Made by a program: the position numbers and the translations under genes
Shown: piece after piece, positions 15,209 through 24,041 of the stretch
Layout: each line of letters begins with the position of its first letter
Position numbering within the stretch: the first letter of the stretch is position 1
From: Hymenobacter baengnokdamensis
Lineage (GTDB): Bacteria > Bacteroidota > Bacteroidia > Cytophagales > Hymenobacteraceae
Reading direction: 5' to 3'
NCBI RefSeq assembly: GCF_008728635.1
Contig: NZ_CP044285.1
Coordinates: forward strand, 124,001-188,000
DNA: 64,000 nucleotides
The notes under the pieces: model-generated
Databases searched by the model: none
Seen by the model: the letters and a program-made list of their open reading frames with translations, nothing else
What the model was told of the DNA's origin: nothing

Positions 15209-16210
15209 TTGAAAAAGTTTTTGTTTTTTTATCGCCCTTTCCTGGGTCTGGGCCTGCTGGCCGTCAGTGCGTCGGGGCTTAGCAGCTGCGTTACGGCCAA
15301 GCGCTACGAAGACCTCCAGGCCCGCCAGCAAAGTGAGCAGGAGGCCCGTACCAGCGCCGAAAGCCAGCTGCGCCAGGCCAAGGCCGACCTGCAAAAAACC
15401 ACCGATGCCCTGGCCGAGCTGCGCCTCGACCAGAAGCGCCTTGTGGCCGACTCGACCCAGACCGGCAATGCCCTGCGCCGCACCCGCACGCTTTATACAC
15501 AGCTCACCGACAGCTACGATAAGCTGCTCAAAAACAGCGACCGCGCCCTGGCCGACCGCAATGCCGACTATGGTAGGCTGGCCAAAGACCTGGCTACCCG
15601 CGAAAGCGAGCTGGGGGCGCTCGACATCAGCCTGCAAAAAGCCAAATCGGACCTTTCTATCCGCGAAGCCAAGCTGGCCGAGCTGACTCAGGCGCTGGCT
15701 GATAAGGACAAGGCGGTGAACGACCTCAAGGCCCGCGTAAGTAATGCGCTGCTCAGCTTCAACTCCAAGGACCTGCAAGTGAAGCTGAAGGATGGCAAAG
15801 TATACGTGTCGCTCTCCGAGCAGCTACTCTTCAAATCGGGCTCGACCAAGGTAGACCCCAAAGGCCAGGAAGCCCTTAAAAAGCTGGCTACGGTATTGCA
15901 GGAGCAGAAAGACGTGAACGTGGTAGTGGAAGGCCATACCGACAACGTGCCCATGCGCCCCACCGGCAGCATTACCGACAACTGGGACCTGAGCGCCCTG
16001 CGGGCTACTGACATCGCCCGCCTGCTCACGGCCAGCGGCGTAGAACCAAGCCGCATTACGGCCTCGGGCCGCTCGCAGTACGTGCCCGTGGCACCCAACG
16101 ACACGCCCCAGGACAAGGCCTTGAACCGCCGCACCGAGATTATTCTCACCCCCAAGCTCGACGAGCTGTTTCAGATACTCGACAGCAACAGTGGCGCGCC
16201 AAAACCTTAG
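15209..16210 (+). CDS. OmpA-family lipoprotein with long coiled coil
   Basis: A 333-residue protein. The lipoprotein signal ends in lipobox LSSC (Cys near residue 27). A long Ala/Glu/Lys/Leu coiled coil spans about 32-190 (regularly spaced, like a Pal/TolB-spacer). The OmpA/MotB domain covers about 200-320 with VVVEGHTDNVPM and NRRTEIILTP. There is no ATG in a suitable place; the TTG at 15209 starts a good signal peptide (KKFLFFYRPF...), while the earlier TTG at 15164 would add an unlikely Pro/Ser/Arg stretch. It probably spans from outer membrane to peptidoglycan. Confidence 0.85.
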   Translation: MKKFLFFYRPFLGLGLLAVSASGLSSCVTAKRYEDLQARQQSEQEARTSAESQLRQAKADLQKTTDALAELRLDQKRLVADSTQTGNALRRTRTLYTQLTDSYDKLLKNSDRALADRNADYGRLAKDLATRESELGALDISLQKAKSDLSIREAKLAELTQALADKDKAVNDLKARVSNALLSFNSKDLQVKLKDGKVYVSLSEQLLFKSGSTKVDPKGQEALKKLATVLQEQKDVNVVVEGHTDNVPMRPTGSITDNWDLSALRATDIARLLTASGVEPSRITASGRSQYVPVAPNDTPQDKALNRRTEIILTPKLDELFQILDSNSGAPKP

Positions 16211-16292
16211 AAGATAAAGTATATATACTAAGGACCGACCTCACGCAGAGGCGGCCCTTAGTAGGGATTGTGCTTGTGCTGCGCTACTGCAA

Positions 16293-17282
16293 CTACTTCC
16301 ACCACTGCGAGTTGAGTGGCCCGGCAGCTACCTCCAGGCGCTGGCCGGGCGCGGGTAGCAGCAAGGTTACCTCAGGCCCGGCCGCCTCGATGAGGCGCTG
16401 CACAGGCTGCCGCCAGGCATGAAAGGCCAGGTTGAAGGTTCCCCAGTGTAGCGGCAGCAGCGGGCCGCCGCCCAGCAGGCGGTGAGCGGCCAGCGCGTTG
16501 TCGGGGCCGAGGTGAATAGCAGCCCACTCGGGGTCGGAAGCGCCGATTTCGAGCATCACCAGGTCAAACGGGCCATACGCCGCGCCAATCTGCTCGAAAG
16601 CCTCGTCGAATGGCCCCGAGTCGCCGCCGAATAATACGCGGTGCTGCGGCCCTTTGAGTACCCACGAGGCCCAGAGTGTACTGTCGCGGTTGAGTAGCCC
16701 CCGACCCGAAAAATGCCGGGCCGGGGTAGCAATAAGCTCAAAATCGCGCGCCAGCGCGATTTTATCCCACCACGTCACTTCCGTAATGCGACCAGCCGCC
16801 ACGCCCCAGCGGCGCAGGTGCGCCCCCACGCCCAGGGGGCAAAAAAACTGCTCGCCGCGCGGAGCCAGCGCCCGGATAGCCGCCTCGTCGAGGTGGTCGT
16901 AGTGGTCGTGCGAAAGCAGGATACCATCGAGTGGCGGCACCTGCGCCAGCGGCAGCGGCGGCGCAAAAAAGCGCTTGGGGCCTAGAAGCTGCGAGGGCGA
17001 GGCCCGCTCGCTCCACACGGGGTCGGTAAGAAAGCGGCGGCCATCAACTTCGAGCAGCACTGTGCTGTGCCCGAGCCAGGTAGCATGCAGCGACGTGGGC
17101 GGTACGGGCGCGGCCAGCGCCCCCGCATCGGCCCGGAAAGGGCCGAGCGGCTGGCGCGGCTCACGCTCAGCTTTTTCAAAGAGGTAACGGCTCAACAGCC
17201 TGACGTAGCCCGAAGGCGGACTCACGCTGGTAGGCAGCACGTTGTAATATTTGTTGCCGGCACGGCGGGGCTGAAGCAGCAT
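16293..17282 (-). CDS. Metallo-beta-lactamase-fold hydrolase (NAPE-PLD/UlaG-like)
   Basis: A 329-residue protein of the metallo-beta-lactamase superfamily. The HxHxDH motif is present as SHDHYDHLD (about residue 135), with TPARHFSGRG, FGGDSGPF and PLHWGTFN supplying further metal ligands. The HATWLGHSTVLLEVDG start of the domain and the long N-terminal extension are typical of NAPE-hydrolysing phospholipase D-like enzymes. A phosphodiester or lactone substrate is likely but not defined. The start at 17282 is the first ATG; no signal peptide. It follows the GDSL hydrolase gene by 67 bases. Confidence 0.85.
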   Translation of the reverse strand: MLLQPRRAGNKYYNVLPTSVSPPSGYVRLLSRYLFEKAEREPRQPLGPFRADAGALAAPVPPTSLHATWLGHSTVLLEVDGRRFLTDPVWSERASPSQLLGPKRFFAPPLPLAQVPPLDGILLSHDHYDHLDEAAIRALAPRGEQFFCPLGVGAHLRRWGVAAGRITEVTWWDKIALARDFELIATPARHFSGRGLLNRDSTLWASWVLKGPQHRVLFGGDSGPFDEAFEQIGAAYGPFDLVMLEIGASDPEWAAIHLGPDNALAAHRLLGGGPLLPLHWGTFNLAFHAWRQPVQRLIEAAGPEVTLLLPAPGQRLEVAAGPLNSQWWK

Positions 17283-17349
17283 GAGCGAAGCAGAGAATAG
17301 GGTATTGCCTGCCTATGACGCAGCCGCCGCCCCGATGTTTTGTGGGCTG

Positions 17350-18048
17350 CTACTTCAGCAGCGCCTGCACCACGGGCAGCGCCCGGGCGGCCCACTGCTG
17401 CATCTGCTGGCCAGTGTAGTGCAAGCCATCACTGGTAAACTGGTGGGCATCGCCGGCTGCGGCGCGGGTAAGGTCGGTAATAGCCACGTAGGCCACGCCG
17501 GCGCGCTGGCATTCGGCCTGTGCGGCGGCGTTGAACTGGTCAATTTCGCGGCTAATCTGGCTCTGGTCGCGGTCGTGGGCAAAGGGCGTCTGGCCCCAAT
17601 CGGGGATGCTGAGCACTACTACGTGGTGCACGCTGCCGCCCGCAAAGTTTATTGCCGTAGCCAGCAGCTGGCGAAACTCAATGCGGTATAGCTCCAGGCT
17701 TTGCCCCCGATACTGGTTATTAACACCGATGAGCAGCGACACCAGGCCATAGTCGGTGCGGTGGTTACCACTAGCCTCAATGGCCTGCTGCAGCTCGGCG
17801 GTAGTCCAGCCGGTGCGGGCAATGATGTCGGGCTCGGCCAGGGGCAGGCCTTGGGCGCGGGCCAGGCGGGCTAGCTGCACCGGCCAGCGGTCGGCATGGG
17901 CGGCCCCTTCGCCGATGGTGTAGGAATCGCCCAGGGCGAGGTACGGAATAGCCGGAGCGGCGGACGCAGCAGAAGACACGGTGACAGGCAACGACTGCGC
18001 CCAGGCGCCCGCAGTCAGCAAAAGGGTTAAGAATAGCAAAAATCGCAT
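17350..18048 (-). CDS. Exported SGNH/GDSL hydrolase
   Basis: A 232-residue protein with a signal peptide (MRFLLFLTLLLTAGAWAQ). The GDSL-family blocks are visible: block I YLALGDSYTIGEGA with the nucleophilic Ser, block III LLIGVNNQYRG with the oxyanion Asn, and block V SDGLHYTG with the catalytic Asp and His. It would hydrolyse an ester in the periplasm or outside (lipid, arylester or acyl-sugar), substrate unknown. A second ATG three codons upstream (18057) is also possible. It is followed by the metallo-hydrolase gene on the same strand, probably co-transcribed. Confidence 0.88.
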   Translation of the reverse strand: MRFLLFLTLLLTAGAWAQSLPVTVSSAASAAPAIPYLALGDSYTIGEGAAHADRWPVQLARLARAQGLPLAEPDIIARTGWTTAELQQAIEASGNHRTDYGLVSLLIGVNNQYRGQSLELYRIEFRQLLATAINFAGGSVHHVVVLSIPDWGQTPFAHDRDQSQISREIDQFNAAAQAECQRAGVAYVAITDLTRAAAGDAHQFTSDGLHYTGQQMQQWAARALPVVQALLK

Positions 18049-18057
18049 ATAATGCAC

Positions 18058-18087
18058 AAAGGGCGGCGCACCAGCGCGCCGCCCTTC
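18058..18087 (-). terminator. Terminator of the PLP enzyme gene
   Basis: The stem AAAGGGCGGCGC/GCGCCGCCCTTC with a 5-base loop lies between the PLP enzyme stop and the GDSL hydrolase start. Confidence 0.75.
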
Positions 18088-18130
18088 TACTTACGAGCCG
18101 GTGGGGCAGCTTGGGCCGGCGGTGCGGCCC

Positions 18131-19270
18131 CTAGCCGATTGCCTGGGCCAGGTCGTCAATCAGGTCTTCGGCATCCTCAATGCCTACGCTCAGGCGAATG
18201 AGCGAATCGCTGAGGCCGGCCTGGCGGCGCTGCTCGGCCGGAATGCTGGCGTGCGTCATGGTGGCGGGGTGGCCGCTCAGGCTCTCGACGCCGCCCAGGC
18301 TTTCGGCCAGGGTAAAGAGCTGAAATTTTTCGAGCACCGCGATAGCGTCTTCCTTGTTATCGCCCTTGAGGACGAAGGAAATCATGCCCCCGAAGTCGCG
18401 CATCTGCCGGGCCGCCACGGCATGGTTGGGGTGGCTTTCGAAGCCCGGCCAGTACACTTTTTCCACCTTGGGATGCTGGCGCAGGTACTCGGCGATGGCG
18501 CGGCCGTTTTCGCAGTGGCGCTGCATGCGCAGGTGCAGGGTTTTGAGGCCGCGCAGCACCAGGAAGCAATCCTGGGGGCCGGGCGTGCCGCCGCAGGCGT
18601 TCTGGTAAAAGCTGAGGTCCTTGAGCAGCTGGTCATCGTTGAAAACCAGCGCGCCCATTACCGTATCGGAGTGCCCGGCCATGTACTTGGTGAGCGAGTA
18701 CACCACGATGTCGGCGCCCAGCGCCAGCGGTTCCTGCAGGTAGGGCGTCGAAAAAGTGTTGTCAACGGCCAGCAGCGCGCCAGCTTCCCTGGCCAGCGCC
18801 GCCGCCGCCGCTATATCGATAATGTTGAGCAGCGGATTGGTAGGCGTTTCGACCCAGATGAGCTTAGTCTTGGCCGTTACTTTGGCGCGCACGGCTTCCA
18901 TATCGCCCATCGGCACGAAGTGGAAGTTGATGCCCAGCGGCGCGTACACCTTGGTCATGATGCGGTAGCTACCACCGTAGAGGTCGTCGGTCGAAATCAC
19001 CTCGTCGCCGGGCTTAAGCAGCCGCAGCACGCAGTCGATGGCCGCCATGCCCGAGGCGAAGGCCAGGCCGTGCTTACCGTTGTCGAGAGCCGCCAGGGCA
19101 TCCTGAAGCTGGGTGCGCGTGGGATTGTGGGTACGCGAATACTCGTAGCCCTTGTTATCGCCCGGCGAGCGCTGGGCGTAGGTGGAGGTTTGGTAGATAG
19201 GCGTCATGATGGCCCCGGTTTCGGGGTCGGGGTGCACGCCGGCGTGAATGGCTTTGGTGGCAAATTTCAT
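18131..19270 (-). CDS. Cystathionine gamma-synthase/lyase-type PLP enzyme
   Basis: A 379-residue Cys/Met metabolism PLP-dependent enzyme of normal length. Visible: the N-terminal MKFATKAIHAGVHPDPETGA, the YEYSRTHNPTR phosphate-binding region, the ASGMAAI cofactor loop, the PTNPLL segment with VDNTF (Asp contacting the pyridine nitrogen), and the Schiff-base Lys in YSLTKYMAGHSD. The C-terminus contains the SLGGVESLSGHPATMTH element typical of cystathionine gamma-synthase and lyase. It acts in trans-sulfuration between cysteine and methionine. Sequence alone does not separate synthase from lyase. The start at 19270 fits the family. Confidence 0.92.
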   Translation of the reverse strand: MKFATKAIHAGVHPDPETGAIMTPIYQTSTYAQRSPGDNKGYEYSRTHNPTRTQLQDALAALDNGKHGLAFASGMAAIDCVLRLLKPGDEVISTDDLYGGSYRIMTKVYAPLGINFHFVPMGDMEAVRAKVTAKTKLIWVETPTNPLLNIIDIAAAAALAREAGALLAVDNTFSTPYLQEPLALGADIVVYSLTKYMAGHSDTVMGALVFNDDQLLKDLSFYQNACGGTPGPQDCFLVLRGLKTLHLRMQRHCENGRAIAEYLRQHPKVEKVYWPGFESHPNHAVAARQMRDFGGMISFVLKGDNKEDAIAVLEKFQLFTLAESLGGVESLSGHPATMTHASIPAEQRRQAGLSDSLIRLSVGIEDAEDLIDDLAQAIG

Positions 19271-19380
19271 AGGTGGGCAGGGAAACGGAGGCAGCAGCAG
19301 TCGCCGCTCAGGCAAAGGTCGGCGCTCAGCGGCAAACAAGCGGAGGGCGTAACTTGGGGCCCGACTCTGCCCTGCTGCTA

Positions 19381-20091
19381 ATGGCTTTCCTACGTGAGCT
19401 TTTCCAAAAAAACTTTTCTACCTTCCTCACGATGGGGCTCCTGCTGGCTGTGCCGCTACTGGGGTCGGCCTCCGTGCTGGGGCTACTCTACGAGCGGCAG
19501 TCGCTGCTGCATAGCCTGAGCGCGGGCCAGAGTCTGCTGTATTTTCTGGTGGTTGCCCTCACCATGGCCACGGCGCTCACGCCTACCACCTTCGTTGCTA
19601 TCATTACGGGCTATTATTTCGGCTGGAGCGGCCTGCCAGGCATGGTGATGGCCTACGCGCTGGCTTCCGCCATCGGCTATGAGCTGGCTCGCCGTCTTGA
19701 CCACGGCAAGCTGCGCGACTTTCTGCATCATTTCCCCAAAGCCGACGCCGTACTCGACGAGCTGCAAAGCCAGAGCTGGTCGCTCATTATTCTGACGCGG
19801 CTCTCCCCGGTGCTGCCCTTTGCGCTCATGACCTTCGTACTGGCTATTGTGGGCGTGGCGCGCCGTCGATTTCTGGTAGCTTCGGTGGTAGGTATGCTCC
19901 CACGCAGCCTTTTTTTCTACTGGCTTGGCACCAAGGCTCAGGATGTCTTAATGCTGCTGCGCGACCCCGACGAGGGTACACTCAGCAAACTGGTGCTGCT
20001 GGGCCTGGTAGCCGCCTCCCTGTTTGGCCTGTTTATAGTATTCAACCAGGCCTTGCAGCGGGTGTTGCGGCGCAGCACCCCGGCCAGCTAA
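19381..20091 (+). CDS. VTT-domain (TVP38/SNARE-associated) inner membrane protein
   Basis: A 236-residue membrane protein with about five hydrophobic segments. The VTT-domain core is visible: GYYFGWSGLPGMVMAYALAS followed by LSPVLPFALMTFVLAIVGV and a re-entrant, Arg-containing helix (LTRLSPVLPF), then PRSLFFYWLGTKA. Members such as DedA/TVP38/YdjX proteins act in lipid or flippase-type transport and membrane homeostasis. The ATG at 19381 starts directly before a basic/hydrophobic N-terminus; the 36 codons upstream have no coding look. It is divergent from the PLP enzyme. Confidence 0.88.
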   Translation: MAFLRELFQKNFSTFLTMGLLLAVPLLGSASVLGLLYERQSLLHSLSAGQSLLYFLVVALTMATALTPTTFVAIITGYYFGWSGLPGMVMAYALASAIGYELARRLDHGKLRDFLHHFPKADAVLDELQSQSWSLIILTRLSPVLPFALMTFVLAIVGVARRRFLVASVVGMLPRSLFFYWLGTKAQDVLMLLRDPDEGTLSKLVLLGLVAASLFGLFIVFNQALQRVLRRSTPAS

Positions 20092-20161
20092 TATTTTCGC
20101 CCTGATTATTACCCAATTGCTGCGCTGCAAGCTGTTTTTTAGCCAAAAATATCGCGGCGAA

Positions 20162-20194
20162 TTTGGGCAGGCGAAAAATTTCTTCCTACCTTTG
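20162..20194 (+). promoter_or_regulatory. Promoter of tRNA-Arg
   Basis: TTTG at 20162-20165 and a perfect TACCTTTG at 20187-20194, 21 bases apart. The expected start lies about 15 bases before the tRNA. Confidence 0.7.
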
Positions 20195-20214
20195 CAGTCC
20201 CAACACGGGAAATT

Positions 20215-20288
20215 GGTTGTATAGCTCAATTGGATAGAGCATCTGACTACGAATCAGAAGGTTTAAGGTTCGACTCCTTATACGACCA
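20215..20288 (+). tRNA. tRNA-Arg (anticodon ACG)
   Basis: A full 74-nt cloverleaf. The acceptor is 20215-20221 with 20281-20287 (7 bp with one G-T), the D arm follows TAGCTCAATTGGATAGAGC, the anticodon loop is CTACGAA (anticodon ACG), and the T arm is TAAGG/CCTTA with loop TTCGACT. Discriminator A20288; the CCA end is not encoded. A34 should be edited to inosine by TadA, allowing CGU, CGC and CGA decoding. Flanked by its own promoter and terminator. Confidence 0.97.
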
Positions 20289-20290
20289 CG

Positions 20291-20328
20291 AAAAAGGCCC
20301 TCACAGCAATGTGAGGGCCTTTTTTTTA
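20291..20328 (+). terminator. Terminator of tRNA-Arg
   Basis: The stem AAAAAGGCCCTCAC/GTGAGGGCCTTTTT with a small loop, followed by a T8 run, starts three bases after the tRNA. Confidence 0.85.
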
Positions 20329-20761
20329 TTAGTTGGCGTAAGATTTTTAGCGAATAGATTGCCGCTTTCGTCTCTATACGCTCAAACTGCCTGAGTCAAA
20401 AAATACCTGCCTAGGAACCAGCCTCGCAGCTACACGCTTATCATACTTTTGTAGCGACTCTCAAGCTACAGCTAGCAGTAGCTACCGCACTCGTTAGTGG
20501 CAAAGACTAAACTTTCAGCCTGTTGCGCTCCAACTACCTTCGTTCAATCTATATAATATTGATTTTATTATATATTATTTTATTTAATACATATTCTAAT
20601 TGACATGATTGTAGAAGTTCATCTTAGCAGCCCGCCTTCCAGGCTGCAAGCTGCCTGGAAGCTCCGGCCCTGGCTTTATGGCCGCGGGCGACTATTACTC
20701 TTCGAAGCCACTGCTGTCGTAGGTTAGGTCTTTCGTCAACGCAAGTCCATCACGCTCGGGT
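20329..20761. other. Gene-free gap of about 430 bases
   Basis: No credible ORF. It contains a -7-like TACTTTTG at 20444-20451, a strongly AT-rich block at about 20550-20605 (Ta/At repeats), and a 9-bp inverted repeat CTTCCAGGC/GCCTGGAAG at 20636-20661. The last two may belong to a long 5' leader of the gene at 20762. Confidence 0.5.
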
Positions 20762-21256
20762 ATGAACCTTTCCCTACTCTGCACCGCGCCCTGCGCTTAT
20801 GTTTACTACGACACCTGGAATGACTGGCTGTTCGTGGATTGGTACGGCGAGCTAACCTTACATACTGTGCAGGCGACTTGCCTGGAGCTTGCTAAGTGCT
20901 TTCTGTTAAACTCTTACCCCCGCGTTCTTAACAGCAACCTGCAAATTACGAATGTCGACCGGGAGGTAGCCGCCTGGATGGCCAGCAATTTTATGCCCTA
21001 TATAGGCTTGGCGGGCATCCGGCAAATGGCCTGGGTGTATGCTCCCTCCGTGCGTGGCCAAGCTATGGCCCATGAAATTATGGCCAGGCTGCCCAACACG
21101 ACTATTTCGCTGTTCAACGAGATGAGTGAAGCGGTGGCCTGGCTTGAGCAAACCAGGCCGGCTCCCGGCACGGCCAGCAAGACAACCGGGCGGCTGGCTG
21201 CTCACTTACAGATAGCGGAGTTAATCAGGGCCTTTCGCCTCAGATTCAACATGTAG
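20762..21256 (+). CDS. Hypothetical STAS/SpoIIAA-like protein
   Basis: A 164-residue cytosolic protein. The N-terminal half (YVYYDTWNDWLFVDWYGELTL, then an amphipathic helix with LELAKCFLLNSY, and RVLNSNLQITNVD) has the strand-helix-strand pattern of small STAS/SpoIIAA-like proteins, and MAWVYAPSVRGQAMAHEIM and TISLFNEMSEAVAWL continue the fold. Proteins of this kind are abundant in Hymenobacter-like genomes and have no assigned role. The C-terminal 30 residues are basic and possibly disordered. The assignment to a fold is inference from pattern only. Confidence 0.75.
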   Translation: MNLSLLCTAPCAYVYYDTWNDWLFVDWYGELTLHTVQATCLELAKCFLLNSYPRVLNSNLQITNVDREVAAWMASNFMPYIGLAGIRQMAWVYAPSVRGQAMAHEIMARLPNTTISLFNEMSEAVAWLEQTRPAPGTASKTTGRLAAHLQIAELIRAFRLRFNM

Positions 21257-21308
21257 CGAGCGCTGAAATTACTACTGGTTTCTTCTAACATCAGCTCTCC
21301 GGTTCACT

Positions 21309-23737
21309 TTACTCAAACCCGCCGCCGGCATCTTCCTGGTCGTTCTTGTTCTTCGTGGGCCTGGCGGCCTGGTTCTGGCCAAAGCGGTAGGCAAAGCCCA
21401 GGAAGGCAATGCGCGACTCGCGCTTGAAACGCTGGTCGGTGGCGAAGGCATCGCCATAGGCCGTAGAGTTAAAATGGAGCGTATTGAAGATATCGGCCAC
21501 GCGCAGCGTAATCGTCCCACGGTCGCCGAGCACGTTGTAGCGGGCGGCAAAGTCGACGTTGAAGTTTGCGCTCCGGGTGCCCTGCGCCGTATTGATGGGC
21601 GAGCGGTAGTTGAGCGCCAGCTGCGCGCCGAGCTGCTTGGTGAGGGTGAACGTGTTGTTGAGGCGCGTAGTATACACCTGGCTGGCCGTGTTGATGGGTA
21701 CCCCGCCCGAGGAGCCCCGAATGAGGCGGCGGAAGGTGGAAGCCGTGACGTTCACCTTCCAGAACTCGGTAAGCGGGCTGGCTCCCACCAGCTCCAGGCC
21801 GTAGGAGGTTTCCTGGCCCAGGTTCTGGCGCGTGGTGCTCGTAACCTGGCGGCGGGAAAGCGAGTCGTAGATAACCTGCCGGAACCCCTGGGCGGTATTG
21901 GTTTCGAGCCGATAGAAAGCCGTGGCGCTCAGGCTGCGCCCACCCGCAAAAGTCAGCTGGTCGCCCAGCTCTACTGAATGCACGTATTCGGGCAGCAGGT
22001 TGGGGTTGCCCGTCACGAGGTTAAACTGGTCGGAGCGGTCGGTGAACGGATTCAGCTCGCCCGCGTCGGGCCGCTGAATGCGCTTGGAGTAGCTCAGCTG
22101 CACGCGCTGGTCGTGCGGCAGCTCGTAGGCCAGTACGGCGCTCGGAAAAAGGTCGAAATAATGGTGCGGAACCGGCCTGGCGTTGGTAGCCAGCTGCTGG
22201 CCGCTCAGATTAGTTTGCTCGCCGCGCAGGCCCAGCTGGTAGTTGAGCTTGCCCAGCGCATTGGCATAAATGCCGTAGGCCGCCTGCACGTACTGCTTGT
22301 AAATGAAACGGTTGGACGGGTCGTAGGGCAGCGCTGGCGTACTACTGAAACGATAGTCGAGGTCGTACTGCCGCAGCGAGCTGCGCGCCCCCAACTCGAA
22401 GCGGCTTTTCTCAGTTAGCGGGTGTACATAATCAAGCTGAGCCGTGCCCTGCGTGGTATGGTTGATAGTACGCTGCTGCTGAAGCTGCACCGCGTTATCC
22501 ACCGCAACGATAGTAGAGCCCACCTGATTATCAGCCAGCAGGGGCGTGTACACGGCGTTGGCCGTGAGCTCGCGGCCCTCGTGCCGGGACCAGGTGCGGC
22601 GGTAGTCGAGCGTGACATCGGCCGAGCGGAAGGTGCCATTGGTAGCATTGGTGCGGTGGCTGGTGCCGGCCGGCACCACCTGGCCGCCAGTGGTGAGGTT
22701 AAGCTGGCGCGAGTCGAGCGTTTCGTCGTTATAAAGCTGGTTGAAGCGCGGCTGCACGGCCAGCGTCAGGGTCTGCTCGGGGTAAGCGCATAGTCCAGGC
22801 CCAGGCGCACCGCGTGCGAGGTCTGGTAATTGACCCCGCTGCGGTCCTGGTGCAGCAGTAGAGTCGTATCGTTGGCCGTGGTAGTTTGGTCGAGCGTGCC
22901 GTTGATGCGCCGGCGGTCGCGACGAAAATCATACGAGCCAAAAGCATTCAGCTTGCCTTTGCGGTAGTTAAGGCTAAGGGAGGTATTGTACTTTTCGCCG
23001 GTGCCCGCCGTGGCGCTGGCCTGGCCGTTGAGGCCGTCGCGGCGCTCTTTCTTGAGCACGATGTTGAGAATGCCGCCCGCCCCCGAGGCATCGTAGCGCG
23101 AGGAAGGGTTGGTAATCACTTCTATGCTCTGAATGCTACTGGCCGGAATCTGGTCCAGGGTCGTGGTCGTGGGCTTGCCATCGATAAAGATGGTAACGCC
23201 GCCCGAGCCCCGGATGCTGACGGCCCCGGTCTGGTCTACCGTCACGGAGGGCACGTTTTGCAGCGCGTCGATGGCCGTGCCGCCGGTTATGGTCAGGTCT
23301 TTGGTCACGTCTACCACTTTTTTATCGAGGCCGTCGCTCACTACCGGGCGCTCAGCCGTTACGACCACATCGGTGAGCTGGGTAGCGGCCAGCCGCAGCC
23401 GCAGCGTACCCAGCGCTAAGGTGGGCGCAGCTGCCGTGAGGGCCACCACCCGGCGGCCGGTGCGGTAGCCAACGGCCGTGGCACGCAGCACATACTGCCC
23501 CAGCGGCACCCTGGCCAGCACAAACGCCCCGGTTTCGCTGGCCTGGGTACCGGCCACGAAAGTCGAGTCGCGGCTCCGTAGCAACACCACGCTGGCAAAT
23601 GAAATGGGCTGCCCGCTCCCTACTTCCTGCAGCGTACCCTGCACGGTGCCAGTTTGCGCATGCGCCGCATTCAACCCACACAATAGCAACAAACTAACAA
23701 TCCCCAAATGAGACACCGCCCAAACACTCCGTTTCAT
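21309..23737 (-). pseudogene. TonB-dependent outer-membrane receptor, frameshifted
   Basis: Two open frames together encode one outer-membrane beta-barrel receptor of about 809 residues. The upstream part (22766-23737, 323 residues) has a signal peptide (AHAQ cleavage), a carboxypeptidase-like regulatory domain (TVQGTLQEVGSGQPISFASV) and the TonB plug (VVTAERPVVSDGLDKKVVDV, IRGSGGVTIFIDGKPT, GAGGILNIVLKKE). The downstream part (21309-22757) has the barrel with outer_membrane_beta_barrel_3 character, ending in LGFAYRFGQNQAARP. They are joined by a one-base deletion in a G4 run at 22779-22782; one added base restores the reading through DYALTPEQTLTLAVQ. It may be a sequencing error or a real inactivation. 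The substrate is unknown. Confidence 0.85.
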
Positions 23738-24041
23738 TGTTTATTTGTTATATATTAAATATATAATATTTCAATTTCTTTTTCACTCTCCATCCTGCCG
23801 GTGTCGTAACCAGTAGCTTGGCTGGACGTTAGCCGGCGAAGCCAGTAAGTTCAACCGTCAAAGCTCCGGCTCAATTCTGAGTTCATTTGGACGGGGCCGG
23901 TAGCCCGGCCAGCTAGCGCTTGCGGTAGGCCGGGTTGCTGAGCCCACGCGGCACCGGCGCAGGCGCTTCAGAATTACCCCCAAATTGTCGATTAGCTTGC
24001 CTCTTATTTGCACGCAAGGTTAGCTTCGCATTCCCGTGTTT
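23738..24041. other. Divergent promoter region, 300 bases
   Basis: Intergenic between the TonB receptor and the TolC gene. It holds an AT-rich imperfect palindrome, TTATATATT-A-AATATATAA at 23748-23766, just upstream of the receptor start, and GC-rich sequence with several short inverted pieces (for example around GGCCGGTAGCCCGGCC near 23895). No gene seen. Confidence 0.45.

Noticed and set aside
18101..19381. 426-residue plus-strand frame across the PLP enzyme
   Set aside because: Antisense shadow of the cystathionine gamma-synthase-type gene; Val/Gly/Arg/His-rich without motif.
20215..20328. tRNA-Arg as an integration (att) site of a genomic island
   Set aside because: No integrase gene nearby and no second copy of the tRNA 3' end within the window.
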